Positions 41,416-52,620 of a stretch of 64,000 bases of DNA are shown here, in pieces; positions within the stretch are counted from its first letter, which is position 1; each line of letters begins with the position of its first letter. A model generated the notes under the pieces. The model did no database searches and had not been told where the DNA came from. It saw only the letters and a list, made by a program, of their open reading frames with translations. Source of the DNA: Agrobacterium cucumeris (GTDB lineage Bacteria > Pseudomonadota > Alphaproteobacteria > Rhizobiales > Rhizobiaceae). The position numbers were made by a program, and so were the translations under genes. The stretch spans positions 1,240,001-1,304,000 of the forward strand of contig NZ_CP080387.1 in the NCBI RefSeq assembly GCF_030036535.1, written 5' to 3'.

Positions 41416-41937
41416 TCAGCCCTTCATCTTCAGGGGCAGCCCGGCGGCGACGAAAAAGACGTCGTCGGCAATGGCCGCGATACGCTGGTGCAGCCGGCCG
41501 GCATGATCGCGGAATTCACGCGCCATGTGATTTTCAGGCACGATGCCAAGACCAACCTCGTTGGAGACGAGAATCAGTTTCGCTCTTGCCGGCGCCACCG
41601 CCGCCGCCAAAACGTCGAAGGCGACCTCGATATCGGCATTTTCCATCATCAGATTGGTGAGCCACAATGTCAGGCAGTCGATGAGGATGACATTCTCCGG
41701 CCGGTCGAGGCGCGCGAGCACCGAGACTACGTCGACCGGCGCTTCATGGGTCGCCCACTCGCCGCCACGCCGCGCCTGATGATGGCCGATACGGTCACGC
41801 ATCTCCTCATCCCATGGCCTGCCGGTGGCCAGATAATGCAGGTTTCCGCCGGCATTTACCGCAAGATCCTCCGCAAAACGCGACTTGCCGGAGCGCGCGC
41901 CGCCAAGAATGAAAACGGAGCGGTTTTTATCTGTCAT
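41416..41937 (-). CDS. cobP: Adenosylcobinamide kinase / adenosylcobinamide-phosphate guanylyltransferase
   Basis: A 173-residue bifunctional enzyme (CobP, called CobU in Salmonella) that phosphorylates adenosylcobinamide and transfers GMP to it in late cobalamin synthesis. The P-loop is [15 protein letters not shown], followed by [23 protein letters not shown] (His that becomes GMP-linked) and [28 protein letters not shown] is also conserved. ATG at 41937 is the family start. The same frame runs open to 42144 through the leader. A probable cobalamin riboswitch lies upstream. Confidence 0.95.
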   Translation of the reverse strand: MTDKNRSVFILGGARSGKSRFAEDLAVNAGGNLHYLATGRPWDEEMRDRIGHHQARRGGEWATHEAPVDVVSVLARLDRPENVILIDCLTLWLTNLMMENADIEVAFDVLAAAVAPARAKLILVSNEVGLGIVPENHMAREFRDHAGRLHQRIAAIADDVFFVAAGLPLKMKG

Positions 41938-42084
41938 CGGAAACCTGAATGAGGAAAATGAAACGGACCGGCGTCTTTGCGATGTCGCAAGCCAGAAACA
42001 GGCGGCCATGAAGGGAACGATTCGTAGAAAAAGGCGTCCCCGGTTGTTCATGCCGGACTGCCGCTGATACCGGACCGGAGAGAC

Positions 42085-42262
42085 AAAACCTGCCTGCGGG
42101 ATGCGGGACATATCAGCCTTGGCAACTCCGGATACCGGAAACACCGGTCCTCATGAAAGGCTAGGTGCGAATGGCTGTTCTGTCAATCGGCCGGGGATAG
42201 TGCCGGGAATTTACACGGAACCGGTACGCAAAACCTCACCCGGAACCGGCAGACCTTCCGTC
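42085..42262 (-). promoter_or_regulatory. Probable cobalamin riboswitch upstream of cobP
   Basis: The minus strand contains CCGGTTCCGTGTAAATTCCC followed by GGCACTATCCCCGGCC, which resembles the conserved core GGTG-AAA-TCC-G--CTG-CCCCGC of cobalamin riboswitches. A later GCCTT...AAGGC stem and a 3' GCAGGCAGG can pair with the 5' TCTGCC. The match to the B12 box is imperfect, so this is a likely but not certain call. About 150 bases separate it from the cobP start. Confidence 0.55.
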
Positions 42263-42438
42263 CGCGAAGCGATTGATAAAGCCATAGGGTTACCGGAAGG
42301 TTAGCGAAATCGCGCCATGACGAAGCTGCAACGCGGCGGCAGAATATTCGGACGGAGGGGCGGCCGCCATTGCCTTGCCATGACCTTCAAATCAATATGC
42401 TTTCGAAGATTCGCAAACAGCAAGGTGACCTGCCCGTG

Positions 42439-43131
42439 ATGACCGTCATGGACTATATATCGATCGTCATTTTCGTCGTGCTGTGGGCTGCCTATACCCA
42501 TATCACGACGGGATCGCGGCTGTTTTCGCGCGCCAGCCTCAACCAGGCCATGGCCGAACGCCGGCGCGACTGGATCATGAATTCGCTCAAACGCGACCTG
42601 AAGATGATCGACACCCAGATCATGGCCGGTCTGCAGAACGGCACGGCCTTCTTCGCCTCCACCTCCATCTTCGCAATCGGCGGCTGTTTTGCCCTGCTCG
42701 GCGCCACCGAGCAGGTCGAATCGGTGTTTCGCGACATGCCGTTCGTGCATTATTCCGGACGCACGGCTTTCGAGCTGAAGGTTATCGGGCTCACCTGTCT
42801 GTTCGGTTATTCCTTCTTCAAATTCGGCTGGTCTTACCGCCTGTTCAACTATTGCACGATCCTGTTCGGCGCCATTCCGATGGTCCATGATGCGAGTTCC
42901 GACCGCGTGGCGGCCGAGCGCGCCGCCGAAAACGTCATAAAGATGAACATCATCGCTGCTAAGAACTTCAATGATGGCCTGCGGACGATCTTTCTGTCCA
43001 TCGGTTATCTCGGTTGGTTCATCAGCCCCTATGTCTTCATTGCCAGCACCGTGATCATCATCGTGGCGCTCTTGCGCCGGCAGTTCTTTTCCGAGGCGCG
43101 TCGCGCCATCATGGAAGACAGCAGGCCTTGA
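42439..43131 (+). CDS. DUF599-family membrane protein
   Basis: A 230-residue protein with about four hydrophobic segments: near the N-terminus (YISIVIFVVLWAAYTHI), around residues 73-90, 115-150, and at the C-terminus (YVFIASTVIIIVALLRR). SRASLNQAMAERRRDWI and AENVIKMNIIAAKNFNDGLR fit the DUF599 family of unknown function. ATG at 42439 is chosen; a GTG one codon and an ATG 14 codons upstream also exist. It is divergent from cobP. Confidence 0.85.
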   Translation: MTVMDYISIVIFVVLWAAYTHITTGSRLFSRASLNQAMAERRRDWIMNSLKRDLKMIDTQIMAGLQNGTAFFASTSIFAIGGCFALLGATEQVESVFRDMPFVHYSGRTAFELKVIGLTCLFGYSFFKFGWSYRLFNYCTILFGAIPMVHDASSDRVAAERAAENVIKMNIIAAKNFNDGLRTIFLSIGYLGWFISPYVFIASTVIIIVALLRRQFFSEARRAIMEDSRP

Positions 43132-43191
43132 AATAGCCGCACTTCAAGGGCCAAGCCCGAATGAATACCGGTCTCGTGAAAAGCGGAAAAC

Positions 43192-44157
43192 ATGGATAAA
43201 AACGCAGCCATCACCGAAACCAGCCGCAGGGGCCGCATAGGCGGTCTTGATACCCTGCGCGGGCTGGCGCTTCTCGCCATGGCATCCTACCACTTCACGT
43301 GGAACCTGGAATATTTCGGTTATCTCGAACCCGGCACGGCAACCACGGGCCTGTGGAAGCTTTACGCCCGCGGCATCGCCACCTCATTCCTGTTTCTGGC
43401 CGGTTTCAGCCTGTTTCTCGCCCATGGCAAAGGCCTGAACTGGCCGTCCTTCGGCAAGCGTTTCGCCATGGTGGCAGGTTCGGCGCTGCTGATTACCGCC
43501 GCCACCTATTTCGCCTTTCCCGACAGTTTCATCTTCTTCGGCATCCTGCATAATATCGCCGCCGCAAGCCTCGTCGGGCTGCTGTTCCTGCGCGCACCAG
43601 CGCTGGTGACGCTGCTTTTCGCGGTGATCGCCTTCGTGTTGCCGCAATATCTGCAATCCGATCTCTTTAATGCGAAATGGCTGGCCTGGATCGGCTTTTC
43701 CACCATGCCGCCCCGCTCCAACGACTATGTGCCGTTGCTGCCCTGGCTCGCCCCGTTCCTCGCCGGACTTGGCGTTTCGCAATTTGTCACCCCTCGCGGC
43801 TGGCTGGATCGCTTTCGCAACCCCAGCTCACCACGCAATCTGGTTGCCAGCGCCGGCCGGCACAGCCTGGCCTTCTACCTCATTCATCAGCCAGTACTGA
43901 TCGGCGTCGTTTATGTCCTGTCGGTCTTGGCACCGCCTCCTCCCGTGGATCAGGTGGAGCTTTACAAATCCAGCTGCGAAAAAAGCTGTGTCGAACAGGC
44001 GAACGGGGTGGAACTGTGCCAACGTTTCTGCGGCTGCACGCTGGAGAAACTGCAGGCGGAAAGCCTGTTTGACATCATGATGGAAGGCAAGCTCAGCGCC
44101 GATCAGCAGACGAAGGTCAGCGAACTGGCACAGCAGTGTACGGTTGAGGCGCAGTAA
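43192..44157 (+). CDS. DUF1624 / heparan-alpha-glucosaminide acetyltransferase-like membrane protein
   Basis: A 321-residue protein with about eight membrane segments. The start GRIGGLDTLRGLALLAMASYHFTWN, with the catalytic-type His, and the GRHSLAFYLIHQPVLIG segment place it with DUF1624/acyltransferase-like proteins, related to the human lysosomal enzyme that carries acetyl groups through the membrane. Unusually, a soluble C-terminal tail (about residues 258-321) has six Cys: CEKSC, CQRFCGC and one near the end. This could form disulfides or bind metal. The acceptor is unknown. Confidence 0.83.
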   Translation: MDKNAAITETSRRGRIGGLDTLRGLALLAMASYHFTWNLEYFGYLEPGTATTGLWKLYARGIATSFLFLAGFSLFLAHGKGLNWPSFGKRFAMVAGSALLITAATYFAFPDSFIFFGILHNIAAASLVGLLFLRAPALVTLLFAVIAFVLPQYLQSDLFNAKWLAWIGFSTMPPRSNDYVPLLPWLAPFLAGLGVSQFVTPRGWLDRFRNPSSPRNLVASAGRHSLAFYLIHQPVLIGVVYVLSVLAPPPPVDQVELYKSSCEKSCVEQANGVELCQRFCGCTLEKLQAESLFDIMMEGKLSADQQTKVSELAQQCTVEAQ

Positions 44158-44214
44158 GGGGAACCATCAGGTATTGCCGCCGCTTTGCCGGACGCTCGAT
44201 AAGGGCGGCGACAT

Positions 44215-44352
44215 TGCCCCTCGTTTCTTCTCCTCGCAGGAGAGAAGGTGGTCCGAAGGGTCGGATGAGGGGGAAACGTTGCCGGATTTCGGAGAGCTTG
44301 CCCCCTCATCCCGCTGCCGCGGACTTCTCCCCGGCGGTGAGAAGAAACAAGC
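44215..44352. repeat. RIME-type mosaic palindromic repeat
   Basis: The outer arms GCCCCTCGTTTCTTCTC and GAGAAGAAAC face each other. Inside are GAGAGAAGGTGG..CCGAAGGGTCGGATGAGGGGG and the opposed CCCCCTCATCC...GACTTCTCCCC. This pattern is the widespread Rhizobium intergenic mosaic element. It lies between convergent genes and fills most of the 300-base gap at 44158-44457. Confidence 0.78.
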
Positions 44353-44457
44353 GGCTATCGCCCGCTCCAGATATCACCTCACAATTTGCTGTCTCAGAAG
44401 TGAAATCAGAGGCGCAGATGTTTTATCTTTTATGAAGCGGGAGCTATCGAGCTATGC

Positions 44458-44844
44458 TCACGTCCCGACGCCGATTTCGGCAAGCCGCGTCAGACAGGCC
44501 TCTTCGACATTGTCGAGTTCCGCTAGCGTCTCCTCGATGTCCTTGCGCTTCTGCCTGAGATCGGCGCGCTTTTCATCGACCTTCTTCATCAAAAGCACAA
44601 GCTGACCCGATTCGCCTGGCGGCTCCTTGTAGACGTGAATGATCTCGCGAATTTCGGCTATCGTAAATCCAATACGGCGGCCGCGCAGGATTTCCTGAAT
44701 GAGACGACGGTCGGCGGCCCTGAAAAGCCGTGTGCGACCGCGGCGCTCAGGGTGAATGAGGCCCTCATCCTCGTAAAAACGCAAGGTGCGGGTGGAAACA
44801 CCGAATTCGCGTGTCAGTTCGGTTATGCTATAATACTTGTCCAA
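44458..44844 (-). CDS. MerR-family transcriptional regulator
   Basis: A 128-residue regulator. The N-terminal winged helix reads YYSITELTREFGVSTRTLRF, then YEDEGLIHPERRGRTRLF. The C-terminal half is a dimer coiled coil (KKVDEKRADLRQKRKDIEE). No Cys-based metal loop is present, so it is closer to the LiuR-like group that controls leucine/isovalerate breakdown than to metal sensors, but no such genes are nearby. The start is TTG at 44844 behind GGATAGG. It follows mgtE by 69 bases on the same strand. Confidence 0.88.
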   Translation of the reverse strand: MDKYYSITELTREFGVSTRTLRFYEDEGLIHPERRGRTRLFRAADRRLIQEILRGRRIGFTIAEIREIIHVYKEPPGESGQLVLLMKKVDEKRADLRQKRKDIEETLAELDNVEEACLTRLAEIGVGT

Positions 44845-44913
44845 GGGCCTATCCGATTCATCACCGGATAATATTATTTGACCTTCACGTAAAAGTCAAT
44901 TTTCGCCACCCGC

Positions 44914-46341
44914 CTACCCGGAAATACCATACCACCAAGTTGCGATGCCCAGAAAGGCAAAAAAGCCGACGATATCGGTGACCGCAGTCACGAACACCGC
45001 CGAAGAAACGGCAGGATCAGCCCCGAACTTGTCCAGAACCAGCGGAATGAGAATGCCGGCCAGCGCCGCCGCCAGCATGTTGAGGCACATGGCCGTGGCG
45101 ATGATGCCGCCAATATGGATATCCTGAAACCAGATTCCGGCAACGATGCCAATGGCGCAGCCGAACAACATGCCGTTCAGGATACCGACACCCGCTTCGC
45201 GCCGGATGATGCGCGCGGCGTTGTGAATATCGAGGCTTTTGGTGGCCAGCGCCCGCACCGACACCGTCATGGTCTGCGATCCCGCATTGCCGCCCATGCC
45301 GGCCACCGCCGGCATCAGGATTGCCAGTGCAATGATCTGCTGGATCGTCGCATCGAACAGGCTGATGACCGAGGCGGACAGAAAGGCGGTGAGCAGGTTG
45401 ACCGCAAGCCACGGCACACGCGAGCGCGAGGTGCTGACGATACTATCCGACAGCTCTTCATCACCCACACCGCCGAGGCGCAGCAAGTCCTCTTCAGCCT
45501 CTTCCTGAATGACGTCGACCACATCATCGATGGTCAGCACGCCGACCAGCCGGCCGTTATTGTCGACCACGGCGGCGGACAGAAGGTCATATTGCTCGAA
45601 AAGCTGCGCCGCCTCTTCCTGGTCCATTTCGGCCGGAATGGAGTGGTTGGTCTCGTGCATGATCGTTTCGATCTTCACCTGCCGCTTGGCGCGCAGCACC
45701 TTGTCGAGATCGAGCGCGCCGACCAGCTTGAAGGTGGGATCGATGACGAATATCTGCGAGAAAGATTCCGGGAGCTCCTCCTCCTCGCGCAGATAATCGA
45801 TGGTCTGGCCGACGGTCCAGAACGGCGGCACGGCGACGAATTCCGTCTGCATACGGCGACCGGCCGAGCTTTCCGGATAATCCAGCGCCCGCATCAGTCG
45901 CACCCGCTCGGTAAACGGCAGCTGCGAGAGAATATCCTCGCGATCGTCATCATCGAGATCTTCGAGAATGTAAACGGCGTCGTCCGAATCCAGCTCGCCG
46001 ATACCGGCGGCGATCTGCTCGTTCGACATCTGGTCGACGATATCGAGGCGGATGCCTTCATCCACCTCGGTCAGCGCCGTCATGTCGAAATCGGAACCGA
46101 GAAGCCGCACGAGTGCGTGGCGCTGTTCGGGCAGAATGGATTCCAGCACGTCGCCGAGTTCGGACTCATGCAGCCGCGCCACATTCTTGCGCAGGAAAAG
46201 CAGGTCGCGGTCGGCAATCGCCGCCCCCACCATCGCCAGAAAATCCGAACGGACGGACCCGTCCTCGGCATAGATGTCGGAGGGTGCTTCTGTCGGCCTC
46301 AACTCTTCGGGAGCGGCAAGATCGTCGTCACGGTCTGTCAT
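44914..46341 (-). CDS. mgtE: Magnesium transporter MgtE
   Basis: A 475-residue Mg2+ channel. It has an N-terminal superhelical domain (about 40-155), a CBS pair (about 160-285) whose Mg2+ binding closes the channel, and five membrane helices (about 310-475). The pore region shows MPAVAGMGGNAGSQT and the later FGADPAVSSAVFVTAVTD. ATG at 46341 behind GGGGGACG is preferred over the longer frame at 46377. No M-box leader is evident. Confidence 0.95.
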   Translation of the reverse strand: MTDRDDDLAAPEELRPTEAPSDIYAEDGSVRSDFLAMVGAAIADRDLLFLRKNVARLHESELGDVLESILPEQRHALVRLLGSDFDMTALTEVDEGIRLDIVDQMSNEQIAAGIGELDSDDAVYILEDLDDDDREDILSQLPFTERVRLMRALDYPESSAGRRMQTEFVAVPPFWTVGQTIDYLREEEELPESFSQIFVIDPTFKLVGALDLDKVLRAKRQVKIETIMHETNHSIPAEMDQEEAAQLFEQYDLLSAAVVDNNGRLVGVLTIDDVVDVIQEEAEEDLLRLGGVGDEELSDSIVSTSRSRVPWLAVNLLTAFLSASVISLFDATIQQIIALAILMPAVAGMGGNAGSQTMTVSVRALATKSLDIHNAARIIRREAGVGILNGMLFGCAIGIVAGIWFQDIHIGGIIATAMCLNMLAAALAGILIPLVLDKFGADPAVSSAVFVTAVTDIVGFFAFLGIATWWYGISG

Positions 46342-46668
46342 CTGGCGTCCCCCTATTCTTAAAATGCCGCAGTGCACGAATGCGCAGGCAGAATGGCGTT
46401 AAAAAGCGCATTGTCAACAACCGGATAGGCGGAAAACAACAAGCCTCGCAACTGCGACGAAAATGTCATGAACCGCCCTTTCGCGCGACAATAATCCACG
46501 AGCGCCGCACTTCGCACAACGCCCCGCAATGCCCGACTGTTCCGCAGAAAACGGCAAGTTAAAGATTGACATATGTCGCCTAAAGACGATTCTGAAGAAG
46601 CTTCTTTACATATGATCGGCCTCATTCGCCACATGGCCGATCACGCAGATTTCAGGAAAAATACAGCA
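46342..46668. other. mgtE / YdeP-type oxidoreductase divergent region
   Basis: About 327 bases hold the promoters of two divergent genes. Near the oxidoreductase gene are TTGACATATG (46567-46576), the palindrome AGAAGCTTCT (about 46597-46606) and a second ACATATG (46608-46614), possibly a promoter with an operator. The reading frame of the oxidoreductase gene runs back to 46573, so a longer start cannot be fully excluded. Confidence 0.4.
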
Positions 46669-48968
<2,300 letters not shown>

Positions 48969-48969
<1 letters not shown>

Positions 48970-49268
48970 TGGATGACGAGCAATCCGCTGCCGCCTTCAT
49001 GGCGGCGGTGGAACAGATTAAAGGGCAATCGCAGGAAATGACGGCCACGGGTGCCGCAATCCTTCTGGCAATCCATCTCGATATTGCCACCGACAGCCGC
49101 AGCATCGCCAACCGGCTGGGGCTTGCGCATGCCCTCGTTCTGCGCGAAATCACTGCCCTGTCACCCCGCTTCGTGCGGGTCACGAAACGCGATGCCCGCA
49201 CGCAGCGCAGCTTCTTGCAGGCAACGGCGGAAGGACAGGCACTGGCCGCGTCCTCCTCCCGGATTTGA
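48969..49268 (+). CDS. Small helix-turn-helix-like protein, hypothetical
   Basis: A 99-residue soluble protein. Residues about 24-90 fit a winged helix: an ILLAIHLDIATDSRSIANRL helix pair, LGLAHALVLREITAL as a possible recognition helix, and a wing FVRVTKRDARTQRSFLQ. The ATG overlaps the stop of the YdeP-type gene (TGATG), so the two are translationally coupled and probably act together. Regulation of the operon or a chaperone-like role is possible. No family is certain. Confidence 0.7.
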
Positions 49269-49285
49269 AAAGAACGGAGCATCCC

Positions 49286-49780
49286 TTGGCAATCAGGCCA
49301 ATCCTGCCCTATCCTCATGCCGGCCTGTCCGAAATCTGCGCGCCGGTCACCGCTTTTGATGATCATCTGCAAAATCTGGTGACGGATCTGATCGACACCA
49401 TGCGCGCCGCCCCCGGTGTCGGCATCACCGCGGCCCATATCGGCATAAAACAACGCGTTTTCGTGCTGGAACTGACGCCGGGTACCGTTCTGACCTACGT
49501 CAATCCTGAAATCATAACCCGGTCCACCCAGACCATGCGCCATATGGAGGGCAGCGTTTCCATGCCCGGTTTTACGGATGAGGTGGAGCGGCCGGATAAG
49601 GTCGAGGTACGGTTTCAGGATATATCAGGTGCGGAGCACCGGCAGACCGCCGAAGGATTTCACGCCATCTGCATTCAGCATGAAATCGACCAGCTGGATG
49701 GCATTTTCTGGCTTAAACGCCTTTCGAAGCTGAAGCGCGACCGGCTGGTGAAAAAATGGGAAAAGTCTCGCAAGCCGTGA
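49286..49780 (+). CDS. Peptide deformylase-like protein lacking metal ligands
   Basis: A 164-residue protein with the full peptide deformylase fold pattern: start AIRPILPYPHAGL, then GVGITAAHIG where active enzymes have GVGLAAPQ, EGSVSMPG where they have EGCLS, and QHEIDQLDG where they have HEIDH. The metal-binding Cys is thus Ser and the second metal His is Gln. The catalytic Glu remains. It is unlikely to deformylate peptides in the usual way. TTG at 49286 after GGAG gives the family N-terminus; a TTG at 49265 overlaps the previous gene. Third gene of the YdeP-type operon. Confidence 0.85.
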   Translation: MAIRPILPYPHAGLSEICAPVTAFDDHLQNLVTDLIDTMRAAPGVGITAAHIGIKQRVFVLELTPGTVLTYVNPEIITRSTQTMRHMEGSVSMPGFTDEVERPDKVEVRFQDISGAEHRQTAEGFHAICIQHEIDQLDGIFWLKRLSKLKRDRLVKKWEKSRKP

Positions 49781-49783
49781 TGA

Positions 49784-50212
49784 TCAGTCGGCAATCGACA
49801 GCACGAATTCAGCGTCACCCTTCAGTGTGTTACTGACGGTGCAGATATCCTCGGCCGCATGGGCGAGCGCGGTGCGGGTCGCGTCGTCGAAATCCCCGGC
49901 AAACTCGACCTTGATATCGAAACGGATGATGCGATAGGGCTCCGCGGCGGATTTTTCACCGGAGACCTCAACGACGACACCCTCGAAACGATCAAGCAAT
50001 CCCATTTGGCTTGCCGCGATTCGGGCGCTGAGCGCCAGACAGGCGGCGAGTGAGGAGTAGAGGAGATCGATCGGGTTAAATCCCCGTTCCGAGACACCGG
50101 TGACGATCTCCAGCGCGCCGCCGGTCACCGTCGAAATAGCGGGGCGACCAAGCCGCCCGAGTTTGGCGGCAGCGCCAACTGGTCTCGATTTCACCTTCGC
50201 ACCATCGGCCAT
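49784..50212 (-). CDS. OsmC-family protein
   Basis: A 142-residue OsmC/Ohr-fold protein. Two Cys at the family positions are present, in SSLAACLALSARI (near 58) and EDICTVSNTLKG (near 124). These form the peroxidatic pair in Ohr and OsmC. The short sequence and lack of the Ohr-type N-terminal Arg motif favour the general OsmC group over organic-peroxide-specific Ohr. The start is ATG at 50212. It is convergent with the deformylase-like gene (3-base gap). Confidence 0.88.
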   Translation of the reverse strand: MADGAKVKSRPVGAAAKLGRLGRPAISTVTGGALEIVTGVSERGFNPIDLLYSSLAACLALSARIAASQMGLLDRFEGVVVEVSGEKSAAEPYRIIRFDIKVEFAGDFDDATRTALAHAAEDICTVSNTLKGDAEFVLSIAD

Positions 50213-50335
50213 TCAAACAAATCCTAATTTAATCGCGTGCAACTGAACGCATGGAACAAAAATCTATCTGGCGCTTTTTACTCACACAACGGTGAACGAC
50301 CGTTGAAACCTTTATTTTACAGGGAGCTGGGACAT

Positions 50336-50503
50336 ATGGTTACATCTACGCTCGTCAGCATTTTGATCACCTTCCTGGTGATCGTGCTCGTATTGTGGCT
50401 CATCGCACGACTGCCAGTCGGCGGCGGCGCGAAACAGATCGCGCAGATCATCGTCATCATCATCGGCATTATTTCACTGCTGAAATATCTCGCGGTCTTC
50501 TGA
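50336..50503 (+). CDS. Small two-helix membrane protein (Thivi_2564-like)
   Basis: A 55-residue protein, nearly all hydrophobic: two membrane segments (about 3-22 and 30-53) around a LPVGGGAK turn. It resembles the Thivi_2564 family of small membrane proteins of unknown role. ATG at 50336 is preceded by AGGGAGCTGG. The longer frame to 50237 is not credible because of the site and topology. A terminator follows. Confidence 0.8.
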   Translation: MVTSTLVSILITFLVIVLVLWLIARLPVGGGAKQIAQIIVIIIGIISLLKYLAVF

Positions 50504-50530
50504 TGTCCCGGTGAAGCGCGAACGGAAAAA

Positions 50531-50554
50531 GGCGGCGAAAGCCGCCTCTTTTTG
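50531..50554 (+). terminator. Rho-independent terminator
   Basis: GGCGGC / GCCGCC stem with a GAAA tetraloop is followed by TCTTTTTG, 27 bases after the small membrane protein gene. Confidence 0.85.
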
Positions 50555-50569
50555 TTGGAGACTCTCGAC

Positions 50570-50995
50570 CTACTGTCGAGGCTCGAACTGATAGGGTTTC
50601 TTGAGCGTAATATCCCGAACGCTGCCAATACCCAGAAACGGCGTATTGTCGGCATCAAAAATCGCCCTGCCCTTCGCCAAAATCCAGCGGACTGAACCAT
50701 CTGGCAAATTGACCTTGTAACGTTGATCGAAGAACACACCGGTGGTTATGCTGTCGAAAATAGCCTGGGCCACCCGATCGCGCATTTCCACATCAATTTT
50801 TTCAAGGACTTCCTCGATCGTCACCCCGCGCGACGCCGCCGGTTCGGAAAAACCGTGGCATTCCGCAGTCACCGCATCCATGATCAGCCTGTTATCGGAA
50901 ATGCTCCACATGTAATAACCGAGCGCATCGTCCGAATCCGTCTTGTCTCCCAGCACGAAAACCCCCGGACATTTTTTTCTGACAAAAGCTAACAC
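50570..50995 (-). CDS. PAS-domain protein
   Basis: A 141-residue protein that is essentially one PAS fold (about residues 20-135). It includes GYYMWSISDNRLIMD, YKVNLPDGSVRWILAKGRAIFD and FLGIGSVRDITLKKP, typical of PAC-ended sensory domains. No output domain follows, so it must signal through a partner. The start is GTG at 50995 behind AGAGGT. It stands alone, divergent from a small lipoprotein gene. Confidence 0.82.
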   Translation of the reverse strand: MLAFVRKKCPGVFVLGDKTDSDDALGYYMWSISDNRLIMDAVTAECHGFSEPAASRGVTIEEVLEKIDVEMRDRVAQAIFDSITTGVFFDQRYKVNLPDGSVRWILAKGRAIFDADNTPFLGIGSVRDITLKKPYQFEPRQ

Positions 50996-51193
50996 CAGAC
51001 CTCTAATATTCCACCCCTCGTTTTTGTAGGGGTAACCGCCCGGCTACTGCAGCGTGCATCGATATCCACCGAAATTTTATAATGAGTGAATCCATATATC
51101 GTTCTCAAAGCCACGATAAATCCCGAAGAGATATCGCAAAGCCCCCCGCCTGCACCTACATAGCTTTTCGATATCATTTCGAAGGAGGTCAAT

Positions 51194-51382
51194 ATGCTGC
51201 GAACCGCTCTTACTTTTGGACTGCTGACGACAACTGTCGTTCTCGCAGGTTGTCAGACGTGGGAAAGTCCATATCGCGGAAGCGGCTGGCGAATGGATCA
51301 GGTCATGGATGGTGACCCATATCGCGTCGGCGATGGAAACCATCAGGAAAACGGGACCGCTTCGAATATTATTCGACGCTGA
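51194..51382 (+). CDS. Small lipoprotein, hypothetical
   Basis: A 62-residue protein with a signal peptide and lipobox VLAGC (Cys20), then a short polar tail rich in Gly, Asp and Asn. A very strong AAGGAGGT site precedes ATG at 51194. Small entericidin-like or outer-membrane lipoproteins look like this, but the tail shows no named motif. Confidence 0.78.
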   Translation: MLRTALTFGLLTTTVVLAGCQTWESPYRGSGWRMDQVMDGDPYRVGDGNHQENGTASNIIRR

Positions 51383-51516
51383 ACCGTGACTGGCGATACA
51401 TAATTTTCCGCCCTTAAAGCATAGCGCTCCGGCTGTACATTAACGCAGCCGGATTACGCCAGATCTACACCGATGGAACTTACCGCTTAGCAAAGCGAAG
51501 GTCTAACCAATTGGCC

Positions 51517-51544
51517 AAAAAGAAAAAACCCGCCGAAGCGGGTT
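51517..51544 (-). terminator. Rho-independent terminator after tRNA-Leu
   Basis: On the minus strand AACCCGC-TTCG-GCGGGTT is followed by TTTTCTTTTT, directly downstream of the tRNA 3' end. Confidence 0.85.
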
Positions 51545-51548
51545 TCTT

Positions 51549-51633
51549 TGGTGCGGTCGAGAAGACTCGAACTTCCACGGGTTGCCCCACAGCGACCTCA
51601 ACGCTGCGCGTCTACCAATTCCGCCACGACCGC
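51549..51633 (-). tRNA. tRNA-Leu (anticodon GAG)
   Basis: The 85-base minus-strand sequence folds as a class II tRNA: acceptor GCGGTCG / CGACCGC, D arm with GGTAGACGCG, anticodon stem CAGCG / CGCTG with loop TTGAGGT (anticodon GAG, codons CUY), long variable arm, T arm GTTCGAGTC and encoded CCA. Confidence 0.96.
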
Positions 51634-51822
51634 ATCGTGGTAGATGTCAACTTGCGCCGACGGGGGTGCATGTAGCAAAAGGATTTTCGGTGCACAAGAG
51701 CGTCGTGACAGTTTTTTGAAATTAAAAATCGCCCCGACCCACCCTATATGCAGGAAGCCCGGAAATGCTGGGGTTGCCGCCTTGTCGCCATTTTGCGAGA
51801 AGGCTGTGGAAAGGACTTTTTC

Positions 51823-52554
51823 ATGCTCACACGCACGGATATCGAGACAAATATGTTCCCCCTCGCCGGTTCGCCGCCCGTTCGCTGGCGAATCTCGGAA
51901 GGTCTCGTCCCTTACGGACAGGCGATCGAGGAAATGGAGCGCGAAGTTGCAGCCATCGCCAGCGGCGAGGCGGACGAACTTGTCTGGCTTCTTGAGCATC
52001 CGCCGCTTTATACCGCTGGCACCAGCGCCGATGCCGCCGATCTCATCGAGCCGGACCGTTTTCCCGTCTTCGCCACCGGTCGTGGCGGCGAATATACCTA
52101 TCATGGCCCGGGGCAGCGGGTCGTTTACGTCATGCTGGACCTGAAACGACGCCGGCAGGATGTCCGCGCCTATGTGGCGGCGCTGGAAGACGTGATCATC
52201 CGCACGCTGGACAAGATGAATGTTCGCGGCGAGCGGCGCGAAGATCGGGTCGGCGTCTGGGTCAGGCGGCCTGAAAAACCGTTACTGCCGGGCGGCGGCA
52301 TGGCCGAGGACAAGATTGCCGCACTCGGTATCAGGCTGCGCAAATGGGTGAGCTTCCACGGGCTATCGATCAATGTCGACCCTGACCTCGGGCATTTCTC
52401 CGGCATCGTTCCCTGCGGCATCAGCGCCTATGGCGTCACCAGCCTTGTCGATCTCGGATTGCCGGTTATGATCGGCGATGTCGACGTTCTGCTGCGTGAG
52501 GCCTTCGAGGAGGTTTTCGGACCGGCAGCGCCCGAAACCGGCGCAGGCGGCTAA
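51823..52554 (+). CDS. lipB: Octanoyltransferase LipB
   Basis: A 243-residue enzyme that moves octanoyl from acyl carrier protein to lipoyl domains, the first step of lipoate synthesis. Motifs: [34 protein letters not shown] (conserved His/Gly region), the Lys in [15 protein letters not shown], and the active-site Cys in [18 protein letters not shown] at 51823 follows AAGGAC. An internal ATG at 51853 and a longer frame from 51748 are alternatives. It is a single gene. Confidence 0.95.
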   Translation: MLTRTDIETNMFPLAGSPPVRWRISEGLVPYGQAIEEMEREVAAIASGEADELVWLLEHPPLYTAGTSADAADLIEPDRFPVFATGRGGEYTYHGPGQRVVYVMLDLKRRRQDVRAYVAALEDVIIRTLDKMNVRGERREDRVGVWVRRPEKPLLPGGGMAEDKIAALGIRLRKWVSFHGLSINVDPDLGHFSGIVPCGISAYGVTSLVDLGLPVMIGDVDVLLREAFEEVFGPAAPETGAGG

Positions 52555-52620
52555 TCCCACCGCAACCTTTGTCGCAGGCCGGTGTTTGATGCATCGATCA
52601 CCACAAGAGGAGGAACGACC

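Noticed and set aside
46342..46450. Possible M-box magnesium riboswitch before mgtE
   Set aside because: The leader lacks the long set of stems and conserved loops of the M-box, and the start codon is very close to the region examined.
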